Assembly: GCA_019634625.1 (NCBI GenBank)
Contig: JAHCBA010000021.1
Location: 46,410-110,409 of the forward strand
Source of the DNA: Verrucomicrobiia bacterium
GTDB lineage: Bacteria > Verrucomicrobiota > Verrucomicrobiia > Limisphaerales > CAIMTB01
DNA length: 64,000 nucleotides
Direction: 5' to 3'
Shown piece after piece: positions 48,101 through 53,373 of this stretch. A program made the translations under genes and the position numbers. How positions within the stretch are numbered: the first letter of the stretch is position 1; the number at the start of each line of letters is the position of its first letter. The notes under the pieces were generated by a model. That model saw nothing but the letters and a program-made list of their open reading frames with translations. It was not told the DNA's origin and searched no databases.

Positions 48101-48149
48101 CTCCGACATCAAGATCTATTTCCAGACCTACAGCTTCTCGGGGAACTAG
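36186..48149 (+). CDS. Giant secreted multidomain protein: LamG/PA14 front, Tc-toxin A-like C-terminus
   Basis: 3,987 aa with a signal peptide (VLGWAIWLGSTAGPASAAPH). In order: five LamG/concanavalin-like domains at ~36-250, 290-512, 537-755, 799-1005 and 1267-1475 (typical EWTHVAVVYDG, FIDEVRVWRVA, GYWRFDEG), a PA14 domain at ~1060-1200 (DGLYRFHLTSDDGSDLRIGG), an Fn3-like stretch, a beta-propeller-like SBBP region ~1590-2010 with repeats such as GGAGDDRAQALAL, calcium-type loops (DLNRDGQPDV ~2445, DLDGDGVADD ~2640), a helical region ~2900-3700 with a long coiled coil (SQLEAAEERYEVLQEIKVLE ~3560), and a beta C-terminus (KVRSVGVWFANY; VWNTDWILIVPG; SDIKIYFQTYSFSGN). The helix-then-beta ending and final strand resemble TcA subunits of Tc toxins. 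Likely an extracellular adhesin or toxin-like machine; toxin function is inference. Confidence 0.85.
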   Translation: MTDSTRDRILRRALSVLGWAIWLGSTAGPASAAPHMLVFNGLFNGPNMGAPEGLRMTSAITMEAWIQPTERAPASSADGVILGKEGEYLLARFEDGTIRWALAAVPSGFSWVSTGYVAPEGEWTHVAVVYDGSEVRTYANGRRVHRVARTGPIGDANPTLNDFQIGSRGAIDQRFSGFIDEVRVWRVARTTPQIREGLHRLLDGNEPGLAGYWRFDEGMGDTVSDLTGNGHHGTRGAGGWRVSTAPVGVPRATTVGAEEVTGGSARFRGELGQENLPAESALEWDVAPMALGLDGRDDEAVIAHRDEMNGDPVSGPYLTVAAWVKVPPGGSGGVVNKYVSGSSNGWQIYVFQGEIRAWYFVSGTRHIWGPTVWTDRRGLNGGRVDDGQWRHVAFQVDATGGNLYVDGSLWARTGWTGASGRPTTTQALRIGSYAGEPVVDDRWLEGAVRDVGLWRTSLPVGAINDIRRGTRYYESFQVGRWPLDEGSGSVIRDVSGNGNHGSLHGAPGWVATDFPLREYAHRSEGMAFGEENATRRALRFDGVEERVTSQSAVDLADRSFSVEFWARRERMGIPSVALAQTEGVRQDVAAFRNRALHIGWRGNDVFTFAFFGNDLNTTQAWNDTDWHHWACTYDRVSGARRIYRDGVLVAEDVSASAYQGGGPVWLGLRQFLPANDWGFVGQLRDVRIWGGALRRGTIGDWMDRTLSEDHPNLGELMAWWPLTATSGSIAVDGSPHRNRGTLFPVANGTRWTRFGGVEAAATGLTSGTTAQYRQVATNAYGPAVGAPRLVTTHRAGGGTAVRFDGGASSVRIGPYEELRLTNGLTLEAWVRPLGVSKNVEVLLIREGEYGLGRAADGTLLVVLATASPGWGWVPTEARIPWGEWTHVAVTYDGAQVRVFTHGAFAGAHAASGPIVDVVPSVNTLDLGATPLASGQHFTGELDEVRIWDRALPEERMARDYNVPLTGEEDGLVAHYRFDEGGGERVWDATARGLHGVLVGGVDHVPSGAGVGRALAITGPVRDLAFGSPILEGLVKTDGQAATAYFEWGPGTTRLPVAAENRVAFHVAGTDLATLGDVPWDSPPHLEDRYYTIDIPATSGAFWPGVPADRFGARFTGSLHVPTDGLYRFHLTSDDGSDLRIGGDLVVSHDGLHGMTEASGVVQLAAGAHPFEVRYFENAGAAGLVLAYEGPGIPRQTVPADAFTTRPPEYGFTTARTPISGLLAPQSISAALPELEPGVYQYRLVVEHPNGTEHGGNRSFTVTRPALGGAAIRFDGVNDYVQVGPDPATRATSALTVEAWIFPMGPGATGNGMIVNREGEYEIARLASGELWWAVSNGGRWAVQRTGHFAPLHQWTHVALVYQSGVVRIYANGELVQTSNGSGNIGDAHPDMNDFRIGGRQGLSNPFDGLIDDVRVWNVAVTQADLRDRMHRWLSGSEPGLQLYLRFDEGVGLEARSRAGGLIGTLTNGADWVTSGVEKRLAPEAETTGAQPALATSATLTGWVNGFESETVAWFTWWPADNPSDVRRGPNRAVGRGPFNVRLTEAVTGLAADTEYGFRLQASSGIGNGESGAGSFRTLLLDCGWPVAVQGTSGESREARHAVGATGDVLVAGRYNGSATFGSHAFTASPGVSPAFVAALDPAGEWQWARHFEASGTLTVDGVAPDSEGGWRVAGSFGGVLSAGAGRLTSDGPTSAFVARLNAAGEWAWALRLAGSGASRIHDLAMGPDGATFVVGAFGGTVNPAGVPVVSAGGTDVFIGRVSPNGEWEWLRSAGGAGDDRAQALALAGSDTIWVAGEFRNTATFGTASLVSAGGSDFFLARIDTEGEWVQAWRGGGAGEDRALDVAADGAGHVWLAGHARGAINLAGTSRNAGPTGQDNLFVARLDAGGSLLWFTQTGTTGPARLALDAGGDGYLLADFANNLILGTTSLVPRGGSRDLMLARIGAATGAWSWVEQVGGNGVERAGDLVRGPDGVFTFSGSFGGPMAVGRVNLVTASERVFLGRINAGGGFEYNTWTVGQAVPVPEAARRSDGGALRLPQVSILAPAGASWGDYFHWSQAEHRLYALRPVELAEISWPLSAASETEVLGCLGRSIWPLDPPRHVMGAPADLEPAIEGFPLRFQELIFTEASAVISNLVTSDGQPRPVFHAAQPGHSVLRFLVTEGQPIDLATQPAQFEVVRSVPWHDPGLFEDGIPAVVGQPVTHAGHDDPTGGGGYVMLTRAPVDMATANPAHRRVERLGPIVPVNTHSAASNDDLVVAWYRRSAETGIPWPGLTARYRIEWPDEVPSLVIGSAEGSGPLSPSDYPGKHVYRQPDPSLAGHNPNEEHAFLVGDTLHALRDDLNAVLGVSEPYVLLKFRMEDGWAFRLWRVAPGVRRLPGEAGLELALPGPFSSLGICAASQGMSGPYFEDHTGRFHARAAGAGGGTTEVRIGYFYPLREDFDYDLNRDGQPDVAVGGCVPWLDRLPGGSPGTPAPLTYEVRWPETVPTLEIGESLFDAKRGLPAIRGWARAEIVFDEGDPSGGDPMASVARLFDPLSERVFQLAAGFQVPGGVATANDRGRLVFPGLPYALRSRLAYDPLNRRLSFRGWVDTSGAGEPLLLLNIMTARERDRIRELSPDPAFRDAIDALYRLTRNPNRIDLDGDGVADDALLAGLTGSITNAATGVQGGPVRHEAQGDVPKVLSAGLGTGSGYVTLVENDHPDLAGLPVRLHLVRVAGGPFSGELKVIEPDNVFDERLTLRHSADFGGDPDGIEFEWYHRPDDGSDPTRLPVLTATRNELNGWTRLTVTPGNGAGVNEVTVGDGGNTGLLTLADHGYIVRYRGYAVDGATPWSAWAGAPGGDRGQLAEGWVKRVVGGLNPFEARTRDFHGAETATYASMIRQAGRRYEGDIPFNPAADSINSVGLIEAYETVLRRGRRLSIDAVPPVNFGPANDALLLAAGRIADLYLLLGNEAFADAADPTIGFPTGSSEYGSLASSIFAFQNQLDSLLEEELVLLRGRDNRSAPVTAPPVYNRLFWNFTQSDGEVAYVQTYNITDLDGPGGEPDGRIDEIDARSLFPQGHGDAWGHYLTATKVYYDLLANPHFDWVPRSESVLIANVPVEVDYLDERKFARAAALKSRTGAEIVDLTYRLSYVDDPAGQWQGYRDSDTDRAWGVTEWARRAGQAAYFDWVTASTVLPAVDPDPTRTGIRKIDRTTVSELDEIVAAYEEVQSQMDKADLGLNPMGLAKGVVPFDISPARIDQGLTHFEQIYERAVEALTGALTVFDHASQLSQSLCRNQDRQDEFGRQVGMRERDYKNRLIELFGYPYAGDIGAGGTYPSGYDGPDLYHYMYVDAVDLTGDNAPPAAAFTGYFTAKVYGDATLGHYFPDDVPGLQSGIDPGTLQVSYPWSAAGFGFVPPASWGARRAPGEMQLALSTLLQGETALRKALKTYDVLIGRIEDHLDMLQARYDLQAEAVRLRDVRRGAEATATMIVAAAKATQAWAKKTVETTRRMGQIAVEGVPRVVGLANDVTAPLRASLLLNAEILAAPALVIEGVAVGVQAAAEAAKSVAITMTESQLEAAEERYEVLQEIKVLEQRMREEAVIRLEVYKLREAVNQAAGEYLATQARGLRLIEERVAFRRSAAADTQTSRYRDMGFRIFRNDALQKYRAQFDLAQRYVFLAATAYDFETQTLGGTGAAGNPFLTEILRQRSLGQVLQGRPVTGEGLANTLAVLNQNFAVLKGRLGFNAPQTETGQFSLRRESLRIRDDGNETWRAELRRHLVPDLWALPEFRRYCRIFAPESDGPQPALVMRFPTTITSGLNFFGWPLSPGDTAYDPTLFSTKVRSVGVWFANYLAADLAAAPRVYLVPAGEDIVRTPASDNLATREWRIVDQKLPVPFPIAAGSLSNPSWIPMQDSFGSLGETYGEIQRFSSFRAYHDDGFSPAQVLSSDRLVGRSVWNTDWILIVPGATLLNNPDEGLDRFIRAVSDIKIYFQTYSFSGN

Positions 48150-48151
48150 TC

Positions 48152-48979
48152 ATGAAACCCAATCCCGGAATCCGCCGGACCCGAAGGCCGGTCAGCATCG
48201 TCTCCCTGTGGCTTGCGATCGGCACCCTCGGGGTGGTCACCGCGAAGGCCAGACTGCCGGAACCGGATACGATCCTGTGGGGAACGATCGCCATCGATGG
48301 CCAGCCGGTCACCGCCGCCCGAACCGACCTCGTCGTTCAGGCCCGCCTCGGCGCGGCCGGACCCGTCATCGCCGCCTACCGAATGGGCAGCGATCCCGCC
48401 GCCGGCAATCGCTATGTCCTTCGCATCCCCACCCAAACGCCCGAGGCACCGCTGAATCCGTGGGCCGCCTCCATCGGAACCGCCGTGCGCATCCAACTGA
48501 CGAGTGCCGTGCAGCTCCTCGACGAGGCCATCGAGACCGTCGTCGAGAGAGGCGGGTTTGCACGCAGGGACTTCGTCCTGGGCGAGACGCCGGCCCCCGT
48601 CCTGCCCGAGGCCTGGCAGATCCGATACTTCGGGGTGACAGGACTGGATCCGAATGCCGATCCCGACGGCGACGGTCGCACGCTGTGGGAGGAGTTCGTG
48701 GCGGGCACGGATCCGACGCAGCCGGACACCGGGCCGCTGCTCGGTGTGGAGGGCACCGCGGGGGGAGCGATCCTGGCCTTTATGGCCCATCGAGCGGAGG
48801 GACCCGGATACGAAGGACGAACGAGGGTCTATACCCTCGAGACCGTGGATGCTGTGGGTGCCGCCTGGGCCCCGGTCCCGGGCCTCACCGAAGTCGTCGG
48901 AGCGGGCCAAGTCGTGACCCACACGTCGGAGGGTCCGTCGAACCCCCGATTCTTCCGGCTGCGCATCGGGCTCCGATAG
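48152..48979 (+). CDS. Secreted protein with calcium-binding TSP3-like repeat, third gene of the cluster
   Basis: 275 aa; starts two bases after the giant gene's stop. Signal peptide (VSIVSLWLAIGTLGVVTAKA). A beta-rich first half (LPEPDTILWGTIAIDGQPV..., resembling a small carboxypeptidase-regulatory-like domain) is followed by LDPNADPDGDGRTLWEEFVA, a thrombospondin type-3/dockerin-like calcium loop common in verrucomicrobial secreted proteins, then a C-terminal beta-domain ending SNPRFFRLRIGLR, often seen at the ends of such proteins. Probably a partner or anchor of the giant protein. Confidence 0.8.
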   Translation: MKPNPGIRRTRRPVSIVSLWLAIGTLGVVTAKARLPEPDTILWGTIAIDGQPVTAARTDLVVQARLGAAGPVIAAYRMGSDPAAGNRYVLRIPTQTPEAPLNPWAASIGTAVRIQLTSAVQLLDEAIETVVERGGFARRDFVLGETPAPVLPEAWQIRYFGVTGLDPNADPDGDGRTLWEEFVAGTDPTQPDTGPLLGVEGTAGGAILAFMAHRAEGPGYEGRTRVYTLETVDAVGAAWAPVPGLTEVVGAGQVVTHTSEGPSNPRFFRLRIGLR

Positions 48980-49029
48980 CCCGCGACTCGGAAGGCGTTG
49001 GTTGGAATCCGCTTCGAGCCGCAGGGAAC

Positions 49030-49078
49030 GGAAGACAGCGTCGTTTTCGAAGCGCTCACCGCTTCGAAAAGGTCTTCC
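49030..49078. other. Long inverted repeat between convergent genes
   Basis: Outer arms GGAAGAC/GTCTTCC and inner arms TTTTCGAAGCG/CGCTTCGAAAA with loop CTCAC; 18 of the paired positions are perfect with one asymmetric internal loop. It lies between the secreted cluster (plus) and the ATPase gene (minus). T's precede and A's follow the inner stem on both strands, the wrong polarity for a classical rho-independent terminator. Confidence 0.55.
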
Positions 49079-49110
49079 GCCCGGCGGTACGGCCGATTCC
49101 GGCCTCGGTA

Positions 49111-51708
49111 CTACTTGCGCACGTATTTCATCCTCAACGCCGACTTGAACAAACGTCCCGCCCGCCACCATCCGGCATGGCCCGGGCGGTCCTCGAACAT
49201 TCCGATATCCTTCATGCGCTGGAGCGCGTCTCGGAGGTCCGCGGCCTCGACTTTGCCGCCGCCGAGTTTTTGCAGTTCTTCCAGGCGCCTTTCGAATTCG
49301 AACGGTGTTTTAAGCCCATCGAATGCAGACAAGAGCTCGGTGACACGTTGGTCGTTTTCGGCGGGCCGCTCGGCCAGGCTGAGCAATACACTCAGTTCCT
49401 GTTTTACCTCGTCGAGGAACCTGACGGACGCACTTTCGTGGGCGGCCAGGATGAGGGATTGGTCGACTCTCCCGTCCTCCAAAGGATTCGCCCGAGTACT
49501 GCCTTGAGGCAATTCCTCCGGATGAGCGATGAACCGCAGAAACGCATCGAATAGTCGCGGGTAGAATGCAGCGCGAGTTTCATCGTCGCCGGCTGCATCC
49601 GAAAAGTAGGTCTTGAGAAACGTCAGGGTTTGAAGGTTATTTCTGCGGAGGCGGCGCGGAAAAATCTCCAGGAGAAGCGGTTCGTACTCCGCGGACGGAA
49701 GCTGGCCTGCACGAATGCGCACATCTTCCCTGTCGATGGCTTTGCAGGCATCTGGAAAGCTCTCTTGAAACCACCCGAGTTGGCCGATTCGGGAGAGAAC
49801 GAAATTGAAGATCGACTGGGTGTTCCAGGTGAGATCGAGTTTGCGCCCGGCGGTTTGCTGTTCGACGTTTTGAAAAGCGCGCCGGGCGAGGTCCGTACGC
49901 AGAAAAAGACGGACGACGACTCTTTCCGAAAACTTGGCGTCCGACTGGATTGTGAGCAAAAACTTAAATAGGGCCTCAACGAACTCGATGAGTTGAGCCG
50001 CCCGGAATGCCGTTTCGATGCCGTCGATGAGAAAGACCCGGCGAGTCGGCAACCGTGCAGCCAGTTCGGCGATATCGGAGATACGAAGGGGTTTGGGCTT
50101 GCGACGGGCCTGATGTTCCTTCGACTTCAGACTCTTAAGGAACGCCGGCCCAGATGTACTGTCGGATTCGAGGGCTGCGGCAAGAATTGTCCACCAGAGC
50201 ATCACCGGATCGTTCGAAAAATGGTTGGCCAGATCCGAGAACACAGCGTCACTGGAAGAAACTCCCCCCGATTTTTCGTCCGCTGCGACGATCAGCGGTT
50301 CGCCCAAACCCCGATTCTTGAGTTCCCGAAGAAGTCGGGTCTTACCTGTGCCTTTGCGGCCAAAGATGTAGGTAATGGGAGTGTTCGGTTGGAAGAGGCG
50401 CGCGATCTCCTGGGTCTGGATGAAGACCCCTTCATCACCCGCCCCGCTGGGGGAGAGTCGGGTGGAACGGCGTTCGCGACGTCGCTCGCGGACGACCGGT
50501 TCCTTTCTGCCGGAAAGACCGAGAACCTCCCGCAGTTGAAGCAACGATTGACGATTGCCCTCCGAGATTTCCGACAAGGCGGGAAAGCGATCGGTCACGA
50601 AGGCGCGATCGTGAAACCAGGAAACCCAGTATCGCTGGAAGTCCTCTGGGGGAAGGTCGTTGTCCGGCCCGGCGTAGTCGCTGGAACCGCGTTCGACCGC
50701 TTCTCCCAATCTGTCCAGAAATTCACTGATCCGCGCTCCATGCCTACCCAACATCTTCTCCCGCGTGTCCTCGGGATCGAGCGAGAAACTGACGTACGCG
50801 CCGGGGGTATCCTTGACCTGTCCGAGGAGAATGTCGAAAAGAGCGCCTGCTCCGCTGGATTGTTCATCGATACGGAGACAAATGACCGTCGGTCCCGGAT
50901 ACGCCCCGATCACTGGCAGCACCGAGGTGGCCAACCCGGATCGGTGATCCAAAAGGACAAAGTCGTAGCGATCCTTGGGCATTTGTTCGATGTGTCGACG
51001 AAGCCTATTGAGACCTTCCTCCAGAACCTCCACGTCGAGAGCGGACCGAAGCGCGAACGCCGCGAAGTCCATGTCGTACTCGGCGGAGACCGGTCGGCAG
51101 GCGATCAGGTCCACACGCCCGACGCCTCCCCTCGCGGTGTAGGCGGAACGGGTTTCGATGGGCTGGGTTGACATTGCGAGGCCAAGCAGCGTTTGGGATG
51201 GGCTGCTTGCCGCTGAGTCGAAGACGGCATCCAGGGAAGGGGCCTCGATGTCCGCATCCACTGCGAGCACCAGGTACCCATCTTCCGCGAGTTGTTGAGC
51301 GAGCATCGCAAGAACTGTGGAACGCGCCTGGCCTCCCTTATATCCGTAGAAATGAATTGCACGCGGGACGGCACTTTCGACGGGAGCGAACCCGGTCGCT
51401 TGACGCCCGGCCAGGAGCGGCAGCCAATGCCTGCCGGTCGCGGATACATCGAGAAAGTCGTAGTCGCGTTCGCGTTCTTCCGGCGTCACCAGGACGAGAC
51501 TGAGAATGGAGGCCAGGTAGGATTGGTTGGCGCCGTTGCCAGACAGCCCCGTCTTTTCCACGAAACGTCGTTTCCTCTCCTCGTCCTCGAGACTTTCGAA
51601 GGCGGGATCCTTGCAGATCAGGTACAGCGTGGGGTGGAGATAGCGAAGTTCGAGTTGCGAACCGTAAGCCTCGTGGGCTCTTTTCACGATGGACGAAAGT
51701 GTGATCAT
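49111..51708 (-). CDS. Fusion of MinD/ParA-like (variant KGGxxR) ATPase and second P-loop ATPase
   Basis: 865 aa. Residues ~1-115: helical N-terminus (VKRAHEAYGSQLELRYLHPT). Residues ~115-400: MinD/ParA-like domain with deviant Walker A FYGYKGGQARSTVLAMLAQQ (K ~124), Walker A' VLAVDADIEAPSLDAVFD and Walker B-like FVLLDHRSGLATSVLP; related to proteins called KGGVGR-motif variant AAA ATPases. Residues ~430-840: second ATPase with Walker A FGRKGTGKTRLLREL (~446) and Walker B RRVFLIDGIETAF (~560), resembling Sll1717-type or STAND-like P-loop NTPases of conflict systems. The start codon overlaps the stop of the HEPN-like gene (ATGA). Codon use and base composition differ from chromosomal neighbours. 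No recognisable nuclease in this protein, so the partner may be the effector. Confidence 0.8.
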   Translation of the reverse strand: MITLSSIVKRAHEAYGSQLELRYLHPTLYLICKDPAFESLEDEERKRRFVEKTGLSGNGANQSYLASILSLVLVTPEERERDYDFLDVSATGRHWLPLLAGRQATGFAPVESAVPRAIHFYGYKGGQARSTVLAMLAQQLAEDGYLVLAVDADIEAPSLDAVFDSAASSPSQTLLGLAMSTQPIETRSAYTARGGVGRVDLIACRPVSAEYDMDFAAFALRSALDVEVLEEGLNRLRRHIEQMPKDRYDFVLLDHRSGLATSVLPVIGAYPGPTVICLRIDEQSSGAGALFDILLGQVKDTPGAYVSFSLDPEDTREKMLGRHGARISEFLDRLGEAVERGSSDYAGPDNDLPPEDFQRYWVSWFHDRAFVTDRFPALSEISEGNRQSLLQLREVLGLSGRKEPVVRERRRERRSTRLSPSGAGDEGVFIQTQEIARLFQPNTPITYIFGRKGTGKTRLLRELKNRGLGEPLIVAADEKSGGVSSSDAVFSDLANHFSNDPVMLWWTILAAALESDSTSGPAFLKSLKSKEHQARRKPKPLRISDIAELAARLPTRRVFLIDGIETAFRAAQLIEFVEALFKFLLTIQSDAKFSERVVVRLFLRTDLARRAFQNVEQQTAGRKLDLTWNTQSIFNFVLSRIGQLGWFQESFPDACKAIDREDVRIRAGQLPSAEYEPLLLEIFPRRLRRNNLQTLTFLKTYFSDAAGDDETRAAFYPRLFDAFLRFIAHPEELPQGSTRANPLEDGRVDQSLILAAHESASVRFLDEVKQELSVLLSLAERPAENDQRVTELLSAFDGLKTPFEFERRLEELQKLGGGKVEAADLRDALQRMKDIGMFEDRPGHAGWWRAGRLFKSALRMKYVRK

Positions 51709-52151
51709 ATCGGCTCAGGCAATCGAACGTTGTTGCGCAGAAAGTGGCGGATCCTGTCGACACAGGCTCGCAACGTATCGAGTTCCCTGTCGGTGGAGGC
51801 ACTTGTTTTCCAGTCCTGTGAGTGACGAAGATAGCGCAGGTCCGGATAGGCGGTGTGACGCACAAATCCGGGGGTATTGGTTACCTCCTGGGCGTGCAGT
51901 GCCGAAAGCTTATTGGCAAGGTCCGAACGATGTTGGTTGAGCGCGGCGCGACAGTTGGGATGGAGTTTGCCCAGTCGCTGGAGCATCTCCGGTACATCGT
52001 GACGAAGATTCTGGACGCGATGACCGTGCTTGAGCGCCTCCTTGAGCGCCAATTCGACTACGACCAATCCGGCATAGGCTCTCGCGAGAGCCGGAATCGT
52101 GGCGCCGGTTGCCACGGCCTGGAAGGCTGAGCGATTGTAAGTGCTGGGCAT
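51705..52151 (-). CDS. HEPN-like small protein, coupled to the ATPase fusion
   Basis: 148 aa, all-helical by composition. LVVVELALKEALKHGHRVQNL followed by RHDVPEMLQRLGK resembles the helix-turn of HEPN domains (ELxLKxxLxxxG...HDLxxLL); RVQNLRH provides an R-x5-H and LRYLRH an R-x3-H, so the nuclease motif is not certain. It is the first gene of a two-gene operon, with ATGA overlap to the downstream ATPase fusion. HEPN proteins are common RNase effectors or toxins in defence and abortive-infection modules. If not HEPN, it is an uncharacterised helical partner. Confidence 0.6.
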   Translation of the reverse strand: MPSTYNRSAFQAVATGATIPALARAYAGLVVVELALKEALKHGHRVQNLRHDVPEMLQRLGKLHPNCRAALNQHRSDLANKLSALHAQEVTNTPGFVRHTAYPDLRYLRHSQDWKTSASTDRELDTLRACVDRIRHFLRNNVRLPEPI

Positions 52152-52251
52152 TCGGTCTGGGCAGGATCGCAGACTTCACCGAACCGCCTACGACAGGCTA
52201 AGCGGATCGGATCGATCTGTCACCCAAACAACCAGCGCTGCCCCTATCGGG

Positions 52252-52438
52252 GGGCGCATCTCCATGTTGTCGGAGGTTCGATCGGTCGAGGGATACGACG
52301 AGGTGCGAACTCCGCCAAGCGTCGCTTCGGAGGGCCGGGTTCCACGAGGCCGCAACGGTGTGGAGCACTGGGTTGAGGACTCGCAGAGCTCGTCCCTCCG
52401 ATTCGCTGCCTCCGCACCCACAACTCGCAGATGCGCCC
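52252..52438. mobile_element. MITE copy B beside the ISKra4-like element
   Basis: 187 bp. The left end GCGCATCTCCATGTTGTCGG and inverted right end GCGCATCTGCGAGTTGTGGG are degenerate versions of the MITE A and IS ends. The interior, from GAACTCCGCCAAGCGTCGCT at 52308 to the right end, matches MITE copy A closely (shared GAGGGCC, TTCCACGAGGCCGCAA, GTTGAGGACTCGC and GAGCTCGTCCCTCCGATTCG). Only nine bases separate it from the left end of the IS. Confidence 0.65.
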
Positions 52439-52515
52439 CCGGCCAGGCGGTGCATCCCCAAGTTGTCGGTGATGGGGCTGCACTACCGGGTAGGTACGGC
52501 GACAATCTGGGGGTG

Positions 52516-53373
52516 GTGATCGCCGAACAACAGATTCAAGGCAGGTGGATACGGGCGGAGGAGATTCTCGAACTTCAGAACTGGATTGGAGAGCATCCGG
52601 ACTGGAGTCGTAAGCGCGTGGCCCGCGAGCTATGTGCCCATTGGGAGTGGCGCGACGCCCGGGGTCGACTGAAGGATTTTGCGGCCCGCAGCTTCCTGCT
52701 GAAGCTGGAGGCGCAGGGCGTACTCGATCTTCCTGCCTTGCGAATTTACCAGCGCCGCCCCCCGCGGAGGCCCCCTGACCTGCCGGGGTGGCAGGCTCCG
52801 GCGCCGTGGAGCGCACCCTTGAGGAAGGTGCAACCGGTGAGCGTGGAGGTGATCGAACCCGGCGGGGCTTTGGCGCGTCGGTGGGCCTTCTATCTTCACA
52901 CCTATCACTACCTGGGGCTGCGCGAGGTCGGCGAAAACCTCGGTTACCTAGTGCGTGACGCCTTGGGCCGGGACCTCGCCTGCCTGCCTTTTAGCGCCCC
53001 GGCCTGGCGTTGTGCCCCGCGTGAGCGCGCTCTGGGCTGGAGCGACGCTGAACGCCGAAGCGGACTTCACACCCTGGCCAACAATACCCGCTTCCTCATC
53101 CTGCCGTGGGTTCGGGTGCCCCATCTGGCCGGCCATGTTCTCGGGGTGGTGGCTCGGCGCATTGGTGCGGATTGGCACGCAAAGTACGGCCATGGCCTGG
53201 ACGGTCTGGAGACCTTTGTCGAACAGGACCGCTTCGCCGGCACCTGTTACCGCGCGGCCAACTGGCAGTGCGTTGGCCGGACCCAGGGCCGCAGCCGGCA
53301 GGACCGCCACCATACCTGCGCAGTGCCGCGAAAGGATATCTATCTCTATCGCCTGCGCCGGCGTTCGCGATGA
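52516..53373 (+). CDS. DUF4338 (DruA-like) protein within the insertion element
   Basis: About 285 aa from GTG 52516 (a GTG also at 52513). The longer open frame upstream runs through the inverted repeat and MITE B and is not believed. N-terminal helix-turn part QGRWIRAEEILELQNWIGEH, RGRLKDFAARSFLLKLEAQG; core with HTYHYLGLREVGENLGYLVRD, LACLPFSAPAWRCAPRERALG, NNTRFLILPWVRVPHLAGHVLG and the end FAGTCYRAANWQCVGRTQGR...KDIYLYRL. This is the DUF4338 family named after DruA of the Druantia system. Here it is coupled to a transposase and DruB-E are absent, so a role in transposition is more likely than defence. Confidence 0.85.
   Translation: MIAEQQIQGRWIRAEEILELQNWIGEHPDWSRKRVARELCAHWEWRDARGRLKDFAARSFLLKLEAQGVLDLPALRIYQRRPPRRPPDLPGWQAPAPWSAPLRKVQPVSVEVIEPGGALARRWAFYLHTYHYLGLREVGENLGYLVRDALGRDLACLPFSAPAWRCAPRERALGWSDAERRSGLHTLANNTRFLILPWVRVPHLAGHVLGVVARRIGADWHAKYGHGLDGLETFVEQDRFAGTCYRAANWQCVGRTQGRSRQDRHHTCAVPRKDIYLYRLRRRSR

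Noticed and set aside
52141..52512. N-terminal extension of the DUF4338 frame
   Set aside because: It runs through MITE copy B and the left inverted repeat of the IS; family members start close to the QGRWIRAEE segment.
52516..53373. A functional Druantia defence system
   Set aside because: Only a DruA-type (DUF4338) gene is present, coupled to a transposase and enclosed by inverted repeats; the large DruE helicase and other Druantia genes are missing.
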